Below are positions 40,484-49,924 of a stretch of DNA of 64,000 nucleotides, one piece after another (position 1 is the first letter of the stretch; every line of letters begins with the position of its first letter). The notes beneath the pieces were generated by a model that had not been told where the DNA came from, made no database searches, and saw nothing but the letters and a program-made list of their open reading frames with translations. The position numbers and the translations under genes were made by a program. Origin of the DNA: Novilysobacter sp035759805 (GTDB lineage Bacteria > Pseudomonadota > Gammaproteobacteria > Xanthomonadales > Xanthomonadaceae); contig DASTUE010000058.1 in assembly GCA_035759805.1 (NCBI GenBank), forward strand, positions 1-64,000, written 5' to 3'.

Positions 40484-40984
40484 ATGAGCAAAGACGTCTC
40501 CGATACCGCGCTGCAGCGCCTCGCCGGGCAGGTCGCCAAGGCCGCGCTCCAGCACCATCACCACCTGGTGACCGCCGAGAGCTGCACCGGCGGCTGGATC
40601 GCCAAGACCCTGACCGATATCCCCGGCTCCTCGGAGTGGTTCGAGTGCGGCATGGCGGCCTACAGCTACGAGGCCAAGCAGGCGATGCTCGGCGTGCAGG
40701 CCAGCACCCTGGAAGCGCATGGGGCGGTCAGCCGGGAAACCGCGATCGAGATGGTGTCGGGTGCGCTGGTGCACTCCGGTGGCAGCCTCGCGGTGGCGGT
40801 GACCGGTATCGCCGGCCCGGGGGGCGGCATCGAGGACAAGCCGGTTGGAACGGTCTGGATCGCCTGGAAACGCCGGGGCGGGTATCCCACCGCGCTGGTG
40901 TTCCATTTCGACGGTGACCGCGAGGCCGTGCGTCGCCAGACCGTCGCGGCGGCGCTGCATGGACTGCTGGACCTGGCCGCCTGA
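40484..40984 (+). CDS. pncC: Nicotinamide-nucleotide amidohydrolase PncC (CinA C-domain)
   Basis: A 166-residue stand-alone CinA C-terminal domain that deamidates NMN to NaMN in pyridine nucleotide recycling. The conserved TAESCTGGWIAKTLTDIPGSS and VTGIAGPGGG are present. A TATAGT -10-like hexamer precedes the ATG at 40484. It lies just before lexA-recA, the usual place of cinA/pncC in bacteria. Confidence 0.93.
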   Translation: MSKDVSDTALQRLAGQVAKAALQHHHHLVTAESCTGGWIAKTLTDIPGSSEWFECGMAAYSYEAKQAMLGVQASTLEAHGAVSRETAIEMVSGALVHSGGSLAVAVTGIAGPGGGIEDKPVGTVWIAWKRRGGYPTALVFHFDGDREAVRRQTVAAALHGLLDLAA

Positions 40985-41036
40985 TTGCAGCGGTTGTGAC
41001 AGTTGGTGGACAGGGCTTGCATCGGGATGAAGGTTG

Positions 41037-41055
41037 TTAGTAGTATTACTACTAA
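41037..41055. promoter_or_regulatory. LexA operator (SOS box) overlapping the lexA start codon
   Basis: TTAGTAGTATTACTACTAA, a perfect 9-1-9 palindrome, matches the known Xanthomonas LexA box. Its last base is the A of the lexA ATG. Repressor bound here would block transcription at the very start of the mRNA. This site identifies the family of the organism and shows that lexA regulates itself. Confidence 0.93.
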
Positions 41056-41753
41056 TGAACGCACTGACCGATACCCAGCAAGCCATCCTCGCCCTGATCG
41101 GCGAACGCCTCGCGATTGAAGGCATGCCGCCGTCGCAAGCGGAAATCGCCCGCGCGATGGGTTTTTCGGGCGTGCGTGCGGCGCAATACCACCTGGAAGC
41201 ACTGGAAGAGGCGGGCGCCATCCGCCGGATTCCAGGCAAGGCGCGGGGGATACGCCTGCTGCATCCCGCACAGAATGACTCCCCGACATCGCTGGACTCC
41301 CTGCCGGACGCTGCGGAACCGGCATCCGGCAACGAGCCTGAAGCCGGGACGGCACGGGAGTCGGAAGAAGCATTGCGCTTGCCGATCCTCGGTCGGGTGG
41401 CCGCAGGCTCGCCGATCGGTGCGGATGCAGGCGTGGATGACTACGTGCTGCTCGATCGCAACATCTTTTTCCCGTCGCCGGACTACCTGCTCAAGGTGCA
41501 GGGCGACTCGATGCGCGACGAGGGCATCTTCGATGGCGACCTGATCGGCGTGCATCGCACTCCGGAGGCACGCAGTGGGCAGATCGTGGTGGCGCGCATC
41601 GACGACGAGATCACCGTCAAACTGCTGAAGATCGGCAAGGACCGCATCCGCCTGCTGCCACGCAATCCCGACTACCAGCCCATCGATGTCCAGCCCGACC
41701 AGGACTTCGCGATCGAAGGCCTGTACTGCGGACTGGTGCGTCGTGGCCGTTGA
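41055..41753 (+). CDS. lexA: SOS repressor LexA
   Basis: A 232-residue repressor. The N-terminal winged helix has PPSQAEIARAMGFSG. The hinge is longer than in E. coli (extra Ser/Pro/Glu-rich stretch, about residues 68-105). The self-cleavage site Ala-Gly is in RVAAGSP, the catalytic Ser in QGDSMRD and the Lys in DEITVKLL. ATG 41055 is used because it begins the conserved NALTDTQQAIL; the upstream ATG lies before the operator. It is followed by recA. Confidence 0.96.
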   Translation: MNALTDTQQAILALIGERLAIEGMPPSQAEIARAMGFSGVRAAQYHLEALEEAGAIRRIPGKARGIRLLHPAQNDSPTSLDSLPDAAEPASGNEPEAGTARESEEALRLPILGRVAAGSPIGADAGVDDYVLLDRNIFFPSPDYLLKVQGDSMRDEGIFDGDLIGVHRTPEARSGQIVVARIDDEITVKLLKIGKDRIRLLPRNPDYQPIDVQPDQDFAIEGLYCGLVRRGR

Positions 41754-41928
41754 GCGCCACGTTGTTCCGACCCCCGGGGTGGTGTATTCCGACCCCTGTC
41801 CGCGTGCCCGGCCGATACCCGGCGGCAGTCGTCGCGCCTAATTTCTTTACCCGGATCCCGGTCGCAACCTGTGCGACAGGCCCGAACTACCCTGGATGCA
41901 CTCAACGATGGCAACAAGGAAAACCCCA

Positions 41929-43029
<1,101 letters not shown>

Positions 43030-43049
43030 TCCGGCAGCCATCTGAAGCG

Positions 43050-43601
43050 ATGCAGGACGACAGTTCCCACGATGCTGATGGGCCCGGGAGTGGCCTGTTT
43101 GATTCCGACCCGGCCGCAACGCCGGGTCGGCGCCGGAAGCGCGAGCCGGCGACGCCGTTGCAGCGCGCGCTGGGCCTGCTGGTCCGACGCGAGCATTCGC
43201 GCAAGGAACTCACGCGCAAGCTGACTTCGCGCGGGCTGGATGCCTCCGAGGTGGAGGCAGCGGTCGAAAAACTGGCCGACGCCGGCTGGCAGGACGACAC
43301 CCGTTTCGCCGAGAGCCTGGTGCGCAACCGGGTCAGCGGCGGTTACGGCCCCCTCCATATCCGCGCCGAATTGCGTACCCATGGCTTGGACAGCGACGCG
43401 ATTGCCGCTGCGCTGGAGATCTTCGAAGGCAATTGGACCGAGAACGCACGCGATCTGGTTCGCCGCCGCTATGGCGATTCGATCCCCGATGATCTGGCGC
43501 TTCGCCGCAAGGCCGCCGACATGTTGATGCGCCGTGGATTCACTGGCGAGGTGGTCCAGGCGGCCACCCGGTACGACCCGGACGATCAGGGCTTTTCCTG
43601 A
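43050..43601 (+). CDS. recX: RecA regulator RecX
   Basis: A 183-residue RecX with the three-helix repeats (LLVRREHSRKELTRKL; GWQDDTRFAESLVRNRVSGG; DLALRRKAADMLMRRGF). It limits RecA filament growth. It lies 20 bp after recA and is probably translated from the same transcript. The N-terminal about 35 residues are low-complexity. Confidence 0.93.
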   Translation: MQDDSSHDADGPGSGLFDSDPAATPGRRRKREPATPLQRALGLLVRREHSRKELTRKLTSRGLDASEVEAAVEKLADAGWQDDTRFAESLVRNRVSGGYGPLHIRAELRTHGLDSDAIAAALEIFEGNWTENARDLVRRRYGDSIPDDLALRRKAADMLMRRGFTGEVVQAATRYDPDDQGFS

Positions 43602-43819
43602 GCCGGTGAGCCGGATCAGGGTGTGCGCTGGCGTGTCTGGCCGCGCGGATGAGAATCCCCCAGGTACCTGGAACCCGGGACGTTCCCATGCGACGCCAAA
43701 ATGGCTCCCCTGATACGCTAAGCGGCTTTCCGCAGTTGCCTCCGCTGCCGATCGTCGCCATTGTGCGGGGATCGGTGCGGCGATGGCCTGCACAGCCCTT
43801 TCGACTTCCCGTGCCAGGC

Positions 43820-46465
43820 ATGAACGCTCCCACATTCAGCACCAACGACATCCGTCGCGACTTCCTCGAGTTCTTCCGCGAACGGGGCCACACCATCGTG
43901 CCTTCGGCACCGCTGGTGCCCGCCAACGACCCGACCCTGCTGTTCACCAACTCCGGGATGGTCCAGTTCAAGAACGTGTTCCTCGGCAGCGAAAAGCCGG
44001 GTTTCGTGCGCGCGGCCGATGTCCAGCGTTGCCTGCGGGCAGGCGGCAAGCACAACGATCTGGACCAGGTCGGCTATACCGCGCGGCACCATACGTTCTT
44101 CGAGATGCTGGGCAACTGGTCGTTTGGCGACTACTTCAAGCACGACGCGATCCGCTGGGCCTGGCAGTTGCTGACCGAGGTCTGGCAGCTTCCTGCCGAT
44201 CGCCTGCTGGTCACGGTGTATGAAACCGACGACGAGGCCTACGCGATCTGGCGTGACGAGATCGGCGTGCCTGCCGAGCGGATCGTCCGGATCGGCGACA
44301 ACAAGGGCGCGCCGTACGCCTCGGATAATTTCTGGCAGATGGCCGATACCGGTCCCTGCGGCCCGTGTACGGAGATCTTCTACGACCACGGTGAGCAGCA
44401 CTTCGGTGGTCCGCCGGGCTCACCCGATGAGGACGGCGACCGCTACATCGAGATCTGGAACCTGGTGTTCATGCAGTTCGACCGCCAGCCCGACGGCAGC
44501 CTCGCGCCGTTGCCGGCGCCGTGCGTCGACACCGGGATGGGCCTGGAGCGACTGGCCGCGATCCTGCAGGGCAAGCACGGCAATTACGAGATCGACATCT
44601 TCCAGCACCTGATCGCCGCGGCGGCCCGGCTCACCGGCACCGACGACATCGACAACAAGTCGTTGCGCGTGATCGCCGACCATGTCCGCGCCTGCAGCTT
44701 CCTGATCGCCGATGGCGTGCTGCCGTCCAACGAGGGACGCGGTTACGTGTTGCGCCGGATCATCCGCCGTGCCCTGCGCCATGGCTGGATGCTGGGGCAG
44801 AAGCAGCCGTTCTTCCATCGCATGCTCGATCCATTGATCGACGTCATGGGCGAGCCGTACCCGGAACTGATCGAAAAGCGCGATCTGATCGCTCGCGCCT
44901 TGCTGGCCGAGGAAGAGCGCTTTGCCGAGACGCTCGATTCGGGGATGCGCATTTTTGACGAGGTCGCCGCGCGATCCGACGGCACGATTCCCGGCGCCGA
45001 CGCCTTCCGGCTGTACGACACCTACGGTTTTCCGGTCGATCTGACCGCCGACATCGCCCGTGAGCGCGGATTGTCGATCGAGATGGCCGGCTTCGATGCC
45101 GCGATGGCGCACCAGAGGGAAACCGCGCGCGCCGCCGGCAAGTTCGGCAATGCCACCACGATGCCGGCGGAACTGGCCGCGCAGCTCGCACCAACCGGAT
45201 TCCTCGGCTACGACCGTCTCGATGAGGGCGGGCTGACCGTGGCGGCGCTGCTCAAGGATGGCCGGCCCGTGGACAGGATCGAGGCAGGCGACGAGGCCGT
45301 GGTCATCCTGGACCGCACCCCGTTCTATGCCGAGAGCGGTGGCCAGGTCGGGGATGCCGGTGCGCTGGAGGGCGAGGGCAGTCGCTTCGCCGTGCGCGAC
45401 ACGCTGAAGTTCGCCGGGCAGTTCCACGGCCATCTGGGCACGCTGGAACGCGGCGTCCTCAAGCGCGGGGATCCGGTATCCGGATCGGTCGACCGTGTCC
45501 GCCGTGGCGCCACCGTGCTGAACCATTCCGCCACCCATCTGCTGCATGCCGCGTTGCGCAGCGTGCTGGGTACCCATGTCGTGCAGAAGGGCTCGCTGGT
45601 GGCACCGGAGCGTCTGCGTTTCGACTTCTCCCACTTCCAGCCGCTGACCAGGGCCGAACTCGCCGAGATCGAGCGCCGCGTCAACGCGGAGATCCGCGGC
45701 AACCACGAGGCGGAAGTCCACCAGATGGAGATGCAGGAAGCGCTGGATTTCGGCGCCATGGCGTTGTTCGGCGAAAAGTACGGCGACCGGGTGCGCGTGT
45801 TGCGCATGGGTGAAACCTCGACCGAGCTGTGCGGCGGCACCCATGTGGCGCGCACCGGCGATATCGGGGTCTTCAAGATCGTGTCCGAGGGCGGCGTCTC
45901 GGCCGGCGTTCGCCGCATCGAGGCATTGACCGGGCAGGGCGCGCTGGACTTCATCAGTGGCGAGGAGCAGCGCCTGGAAGAGGCGGCCCACCTGCTGGGT
46001 GGCAACGTCCCGGATGTGCCCGACAAGGTGCGCCATCTGCTGGAGCGGCAGAAGAAGCTCGAGCGTGAACTCGATGCGCTAAAGGCCAAGGCGGCATCCG
46101 GTGCGACTGCGGATCTGGCCGGCTCGGCGATCGAGGTGGCGGGCGTCAAGGTGCTGGCGGCCCGGCTGGAAGGCTTCGATGCCAAGGCATTGCGCGATGC
46201 GCTCGACCGCCTCAAACAACAGCTTGGCGATGCGGTGATCGTGTTGGCCGGCGCCAATGATGGCAAGGTTGCGCTCGTGGCCGGTGTCAGCGGCGCGGCC
46301 ACTGGCAAGGCCAAGGCCGGGGAACTTATCGGGCACGTGGCACGTCAGATCAACGGCAAGGGCGGTGGCCGGGCGGACATGGCGCAAGGCGGTGGCGATG
46401 ACAGTCCGAATCTGGTGGACGTTCTTGCCGGAGTTGTCGATTGGGCCAGGCAGCGGCTGGGCTGA
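43820..46465 (+). CDS. alaS: Alanyl-tRNA synthetase
   Basis: An 881-residue class II synthetase. The catalytic domain has RHHTFFEMLGNWSFGDYF and GLERL. The editing domain has HSATHLLHAAL and CGGTHV zinc ligands, and a C-terminal C-Ala domain follows. The ATG 43820 begins NAPTFSTNDIRRDFLEFF. The start of the surrounding long ORF is not conserved. It follows recX, as in other gammaproteobacteria. Confidence 0.96.
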   Translation: MNAPTFSTNDIRRDFLEFFRERGHTIVPSAPLVPANDPTLLFTNSGMVQFKNVFLGSEKPGFVRAADVQRCLRAGGKHNDLDQVGYTARHHTFFEMLGNWSFGDYFKHDAIRWAWQLLTEVWQLPADRLLVTVYETDDEAYAIWRDEIGVPAERIVRIGDNKGAPYASDNFWQMADTGPCGPCTEIFYDHGEQHFGGPPGSPDEDGDRYIEIWNLVFMQFDRQPDGSLAPLPAPCVDTGMGLERLAAILQGKHGNYEIDIFQHLIAAAARLTGTDDIDNKSLRVIADHVRACSFLIADGVLPSNEGRGYVLRRIIRRALRHGWMLGQKQPFFHRMLDPLIDVMGEPYPELIEKRDLIARALLAEEERFAETLDSGMRIFDEVAARSDGTIPGADAFRLYDTYGFPVDLTADIARERGLSIEMAGFDAAMAHQRETARAAGKFGNATTMPAELAAQLAPTGFLGYDRLDEGGLTVAALLKDGRPVDRIEAGDEAVVILDRTPFYAESGGQVGDAGALEGEGSRFAVRDTLKFAGQFHGHLGTLERGVLKRGDPVSGSVDRVRRGATVLNHSATHLLHAALRSVLGTHVVQKGSLVAPERLRFDFSHFQPLTRAELAEIERRVNAEIRGNHEAEVHQMEMQEALDFGAMALFGEKYGDRVRVLRMGETSTELCGGTHVARTGDIGVFKIVSEGGVSAGVRRIEALTGQGALDFISGEEQRLEEAAHLLGGNVPDVPDKVRHLLERQKKLERELDALKAKAASGATADLAGSAIEVAGVKVLAARLEGFDAKALRDALDRLKQQLGDAVIVLAGANDGKVALVAGVSGAATGKAKAGELIGHVARQINGKGGGRADMAQGGGDDSPNLVDVLAGVVDWARQRLG

Positions 46466-46598
46466 CCGGACCATGACTTCCTTCGCTTGTAGCGGCTGTC
46501 CGGACAGGTTGATAATCGCCGTTTGACGGGTTGGAAGTGCTTCCGGCCGGCCGGAAGCACAAACGCTGGCGCACTGCGTCGGCAAAGGAGAATTCACA

Positions 46599-46802
46599 AT
46601 GCTTATCCTGACGCGTCGCGTCGGTGAGACCCTGATGATCGGCGACTCGGTGACTGTCACCGTGCTTGGCGTCAAGGGCAACCAGGTACGTATCGGCATC
46701 ACTGCGCCCAAGGACGTAGCCGTACACCGCGAGGAGATCTACCAGCGCATCCAGCGTGGCGAAGAAGCAGGCGACGCCGCAGAAAAAGGCACGGCAGACT
46801 GA
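46599..46802 (+). CDS. csrA: Carbon storage regulator CsrA
   Basis: A 67-residue RNA-binding dimer with the conserved MLILTRRVGETLMIGD and the RNA-contacting VRIGITAPKDVAVHREEIY. It represses or activates translation by binding GGA motifs in leaders. A strong AAGGAG site precedes the start. It lies between alaS and tRNA-Ser, its usual place. Confidence 0.96.
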   Translation: MLILTRRVGETLMIGDSVTVTVLGVKGNQVRIGITAPKDVAVHREEIYQRIQRGEEAGDAAEKGTAD

Positions 46803-46810
46803 CAAAAGGT

Positions 46811-46839
46811 TTGCCGCGGAGCAGATGAGCCGTTATGCT
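46811..46839 (+). promoter_or_regulatory. Putative sigma70 promoter of tRNA-Ser
   Basis: TTGCCG (46811-46816) and TATGCT (46834-46839), 17-bp spacer, 27 bp before the tRNA. Confidence 0.65.
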
Positions 46840-46866
46840 TCCCGCCCGCACCGTTCAGTGTGTTGC

Positions 46867-46958
46867 GGAGAGTTGCCCGAGTGGCTGAAGGGGCTCCCCT
46901 GCTAAGGGAGTATGGGGGTTAAACTCCATCGAGGGTTCGAATCCCTCACTCTCCGCCA
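46867..46958 (+). tRNA. tRNA-Ser (GCT)
   Basis: 92-nt class II tRNA with acceptor GGAGAGT/ACTCTCC, anticodon GCT in CTGCTAA, long variable arm and encoded CCA. It decodes AGC/AGT. Confidence 0.96.
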
Positions 46959-47025
46959 GTTTGCGTCGGCGTCGAGTCGGAGAGATCGGAGCTTCCGGTC
47001 GTTCGGGCTCGTCGCCAGTTACAGG

Positions 47026-47046
47026 CCACCTTCGGGTGGTTTCGTC
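47026..47046 (+). terminator. Weak terminator after tRNA-Ser
   Basis: CCACC-TTCG-GGTGG stem followed by TTTCGTCTT. Confidence 0.55.
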
Positions 47047-47106
47047 TTGCAGGGCATCGCGTGATCGGGATGGCTCGAACGAGACAACAGCGGTACCGGA
47101 AAAGGT

Positions 47107-47135
47107 TTGACGGATTTGTAATTGCTCGTCATAAT
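47107..47135 (+). promoter_or_regulatory. Putative sigma70 promoter of tRNA-Arg
   Basis: TTGACG (47107-47112) and CATAAT (47130-47135), 17-bp spacer, 11 bp before the tRNA. Confidence 0.72.
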
Positions 47136-47146
47136 TCTCCGACTGC

Positions 47147-47223
47147 GCGCCCGTAGCTCAGCTGGATAGAGCACCAGGCTACGAACTTGGGGGTCGGAGG
47201 TTCGAATCCTTCCGGGCGCACCA
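47147..47223 (+). tRNA. tRNA-Arg (ACG)
   Basis: 77-nt tRNA with acceptor GCGCCCG/CGGGCGC, anticodon ACG (A34 expected to become inosine), T-arm GGTTCGAATCC and encoded CCA. tRNA-Arg 3' ends are common integration sites; no repeated att core is visible in the window. Confidence 0.96.
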
Positions 47224-47236
47224 TACAAAAGACAGA

Positions 47237-47268
47237 AGGGTCGGCGAGTGAATTCGCTGGCCCTTTTT
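47237..47268 (+). terminator. Rho-independent terminator after tRNA-Arg
   Basis: Stem AGGGTC-N-GGCCCT with inner GGCGA/TCGCT pairing, followed by TTTTT. Confidence 0.75.
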
Positions 47269-47323
47269 CTTTTCCGGCGAGCGCCAGGCCGTAACCCCTC
47301 CGTCAGGATGCATGCCCGGCAGG

Positions 47324-48010
47324 TTACCCGGGACGCGAAGTCTGTTGTCCGGCGATTGGCCAGCGATTGCACACATAGCGTCCAGGGTGCCTGGTGGAAA
47401 CCACCTTGGCCGGGTTGCCCGCTACCGTCGAATTTTCCGGCACATCCTTGACGACCACGGCACCGGCGCCGACGGTGGCGTTGTCGCCTATGACGACATC
47501 CTCGACTACACAAACGCCCGGTCCGATGTAGACGTTGTTTCCGATGCGGGCGGCGTGCTCGTGGTTTGACCCGATCGTGGTGAACTGTCCGAGGTTGCAG
47601 TTCCAGCCGATGGTGGCGGTGTGGTTGATCACCAGACCCATGTGGTGCCCGATGAAAAGGCCTGGACCGATCCGGGTCGACGGGGGAATCTGGATCCCGT
47701 AGCGGTTGGACAGGTGCCGGTGCATGACCCGGGCAAGCATCCGCACGGGAAAGGATGGCGACCGGCACAACCGCAACCAGAAGCTGTACTTGAAGGATCG
47801 GTTGAAGAGGAGGTGCCTGGTCAGGCTGCTCCGGGAGCAGTCGCCGGCATAGCGATACAGGTCGCTCCTGATCAACCCGCGGATGTCATCGCCGGGTGCA
47901 GGTTCGTTGCCGACGGCAGGGGCTCCCGCTGCGTCGAGGGGAGCCGCCGAGCCCGGATTGGCAGCGGCTGTTTCCGTGCTTGCCGGGTGTTGGTGTCCGG
48001 TCGGCATCAT
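47324..48010 (-). CDS. Serine-acetyltransferase-like hexapeptide acyltransferase
   Basis: A 228-residue left-handed beta-helix acyltransferase. Hexapeptide repeats run from about residue 120 (TRIGPGLFIGHHMGLVINHT, GNNVYIGPGVCVVEDVVIGD, AGAVVVKDV) and end in the typical AGNPAKVV. Residues 1-45 are Ala/Pro-rich. CysE is the nearest named family, but the downstream location of the methyltransferase and polysaccharide genes suggests sugar or polysaccharide O-acetylation. The start ATG 48010 overlaps the methyltransferase stop (ATGA); ATG 48007 is also possible. Confidence 0.78.
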   Translation of the reverse strand: MMPTGHQHPASTETAAANPGSAAPLDAAGAPAVGNEPAPGDDIRGLIRSDLYRYAGDCSRSSLTRHLLFNRSFKYSFWLRLCRSPSFPVRMLARVMHRHLSNRYGIQIPPSTRIGPGLFIGHHMGLVINHTATIGWNCNLGQFTTIGSNHEHAARIGNNVYIGPGVCVVEDVVIGDNATVGAGAVVVKDVPENSTVAGNPAKVVSTRHPGRYVCNRWPIAGQQTSRPG

Positions 48011-48894
48011 TTCTGGCGGGCTTCGTCCTGGCAGTTGTGCCGGGCGCTGGTGGCCGGGTCCCGCAGGCGGAAGTAGAAGCCGTAGTAGCGATCGATGTCG
48101 CAGTCCGGGCGGAAGGGAATGCGGACGTGCCGCTCGAACGTCTCCCATCTGTCCACCACCTCGTAGCCGAGTGCCTGCATCGCCCCCACAAATTGCGCGG
48201 TCGAGCTTATGCGGTAGGGACTGGTCACCACGCCGAAGTTCTGGATGGTGAAATAGCTGCGTTCGGGGTGCATCGGCACCATGTTGATCAGCACGTGGGC
48301 CGGTGGCTCGGGTATGCGTTGAAGCAGGGAGGACAGGGCGTAGTCCAGATACTGGAGGGCGCCGTTTGAGAACAGGATGTCAAAACCGGTGCTGGCTTCT
48401 GGATGGTTGGCGAAGTCCAGCTTTCCCGCCGGATCGTTGTCGATCGCCCATATGCGACCCGCCGCCATCACCCGTGGTACGTCATGCACCACCCAGCGCA
48501 GACCGGGCGGGTAGTGGATGAGCCGTCCCATCGCGTAATAGCTGACCCCGATATGCCCGCCGAGATCGAACAGGGTCCGGGCGCCCTCCTGTATCAGCCG
48601 CGACAGCCAGTAGAGCGCGGGGTATTCACTGCTGCGCAGATGCTGGGTGCGGTCCCGATACATGCGTCCGGCGGCATCACTGTCGTACGTGCTGGGAAGG
48701 CCTGGTGGAACCGCCGCCAGGGCATTTTCGTAGGTGTCATAGACGCCGTAATACGCGTTGCGCGTATGTATCGGGCGCTGGAACATTTTTCTGTAGATCG
48801 GCTGTGCGACCAGACGCAGTCCCGGGAGCTCGGCGGCTTCGCGGGCAATCCGGACAAGCCGGTTGCGAAGGCTGGGGTTGCCGGCTTGCTGCAT
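48007..48894 (-). CDS. TIGR04325-family methyltransferase
   Basis: A 295-residue AdoMet-dependent methyltransferase-like protein. The AdoMet loop is TLFDLGGHIGVSYYAM and the second motif WVVHDVP; VLINMVPMHPERSYFTIQN is also typical of the TIGR04325 (LIC12133-like) family, usually found in O-antigen or exopolysaccharide loci. The substrate is unknown. It is translationally coupled to the acyltransferase and divergent from the phosphopantetheinyl transferase gene. Confidence 0.78.
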   Translation of the reverse strand: MQQAGNPSLRNRLVRIAREAAELPGLRLVAQPIYRKMFQRPIHTRNAYYGVYDTYENALAAVPPGLPSTYDSDAAGRMYRDRTQHLRSSEYPALYWLSRLIQEGARTLFDLGGHIGVSYYAMGRLIHYPPGLRWVVHDVPRVMAAGRIWAIDNDPAGKLDFANHPEASTGFDILFSNGALQYLDYALSSLLQRIPEPPAHVLINMVPMHPERSYFTIQNFGVVTSPYRISSTAQFVGAMQALGYEVVDRWETFERHVRIPFRPDCDIDRYYGFYFRLRDPATSARHNCQDEARQK

Positions 48895-49042
48895 GGTTGC
48901 TCCCGAGGCGGATGCTGGTGGACTGCTTCAGCCAACGGGAGCCGGACCTCGGGACGGCCAACGACGGGTTTGGCCGTCGCGGACCCGGCAAGTGCGTTTG
49001 TCATATCGGATGCGGCGCATCACGCGCGACAGGGAGACCCCG
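48895..49042. other. Divergent intergenic region methyltransferase/PPTase
   Basis: 148 bp between divergent starts. It should contain promoters for both the minus-strand pair and the PPTase-sugar transferase genes. No hexamer pair of good quality is seen. Confidence 0.4.
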
Positions 49043-49924
49043 GTGAGACAGGCGGATCGATCAGGCGCGCTGCCCGCGAACCAGACTGACCAACAGATGC
49101 CATTGCGGGCAGCTTTCAGTCGATCCTGGGCCTCGATGGACGGTGCCTGCGGCTCAAGTCCGGGCCGGATCGTCGTGGGCCTGTTTGATGCCGGCGATTG
49201 GCTGGGCTGGCTGCCGGAGGCGATGTTGCTTCTCCACGAGAGTGAGCGGGCACGCGTGGCGCGTCTGCGGAATGCGGCGTTGCGCGGTTTCCGGATCCGC
49301 GCGTACGCCTTGCATCGGCTGGTCCTGGGCCATGTGCTGGGGGTGGATCCCTCCCGGGTTCCGCTGTATCGCGACAGCCTTGGATGCCCGCGGGTGGTTG
49401 GCGACCAGGTCTGGACCAGCCTGAGCCATGCGGACCATGCGATAGCGGTGGCGGTCTCGGATGATGGGCCGGTCGGAATCGATATCGAACTGAAGCAACG
49501 CTGCCATGCCATGGCGGACATCGCCGAGCGCGTCTGCCATCCGGATGAACTGGCCCGCCTGGCCGGATGTTCGCGCCAGGACATGGCGATTGCCCTGCTT
49601 GAATTGTGGGTCGCAAAGGAAGCACTGCTGAAGGCGGCAGGGATCGGGCTGGCGGTGGAGATGGACCGGTTCGCCATCGATGCGGCTCAGGATTGCCAAG
49701 CCCTGGGCCGGGCGCGACGTCTGCCGGTCCGGCTGCTGGACGTAGGCGGTGAGTGGGTTGCGGCGGTGGCCGGAGCACCAGGAGCCAGGCTGGTGGGAGG
49801 CTGGATCGACCCGGCGGCAGACCGGCTGCGCGCGCATTCGAAACTGGTCACTCGGCCGTGTGGGCGGTCGGCAGGCGGGGCTTCACGCGTTCGGATCAGT
49901 GAACTACTGACCAGGGTGAGTTGA
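49043..49924 (+). CDS. Sfp-type 4'-phosphopantetheinyl transferase
   Basis: A 293-residue PPTase that transfers the phosphopantetheine arm from CoA to carrier proteins. The Mg/CoA motifs are VGIDIE and WVAKEALLKA. It is a broad Sfp-like form suited to NRPS and PKS carriers, and the nearest NRPS lies 3 kb downstream. The start GTG 49043 is chosen because AGGGAG lies six bases upstream; ATG 49010, 49097 and 49136 are alternatives. Its stop shares a base with the ATG of the sugar transferase gene. Confidence 0.88.
   Translation: MRQADRSGALPANQTDQQMPLRAAFSRSWASMDGACGSSPGRIVVGLFDAGDWLGWLPEAMLLLHESERARVARLRNAALRGFRIRAYALHRLVLGHVLGVDPSRVPLYRDSLGCPRVVGDQVWTSLSHADHAIAVAVSDDGPVGIDIELKQRCHAMADIAERVCHPDELARLAGCSRQDMAIALLELWVAKEALLKAAGIGLAVEMDRFAIDAAQDCQALGRARRLPVRLLDVGGEWVAAVAGAPGARLVGGWIDPAADRLRAHSKLVTRPCGRSAGGASRVRISELLTRVS

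Noticed and set aside
37475..41332. Minus-strand open frame of 3.8 kb upstream of mutS
   Set aside because: It lies under the TonB receptor and lexA genes, encodes low-complexity Arg/His/Val-rich sequence and no domain; high GC makes such frames common.
47147..47223. Prophage or island attachment at tRNA-Arg
   Set aside because: No duplicated tRNA 3' end, integrase or phage gene is seen within the window, although the accessory region does begin just after it.
47019..47768. 249-residue minus-strand frame over tRNA-Arg and the acyltransferase
   Set aside because: It overlaps the tRNA and the 3' half of the real acyltransferase gene in another phase; no domain.
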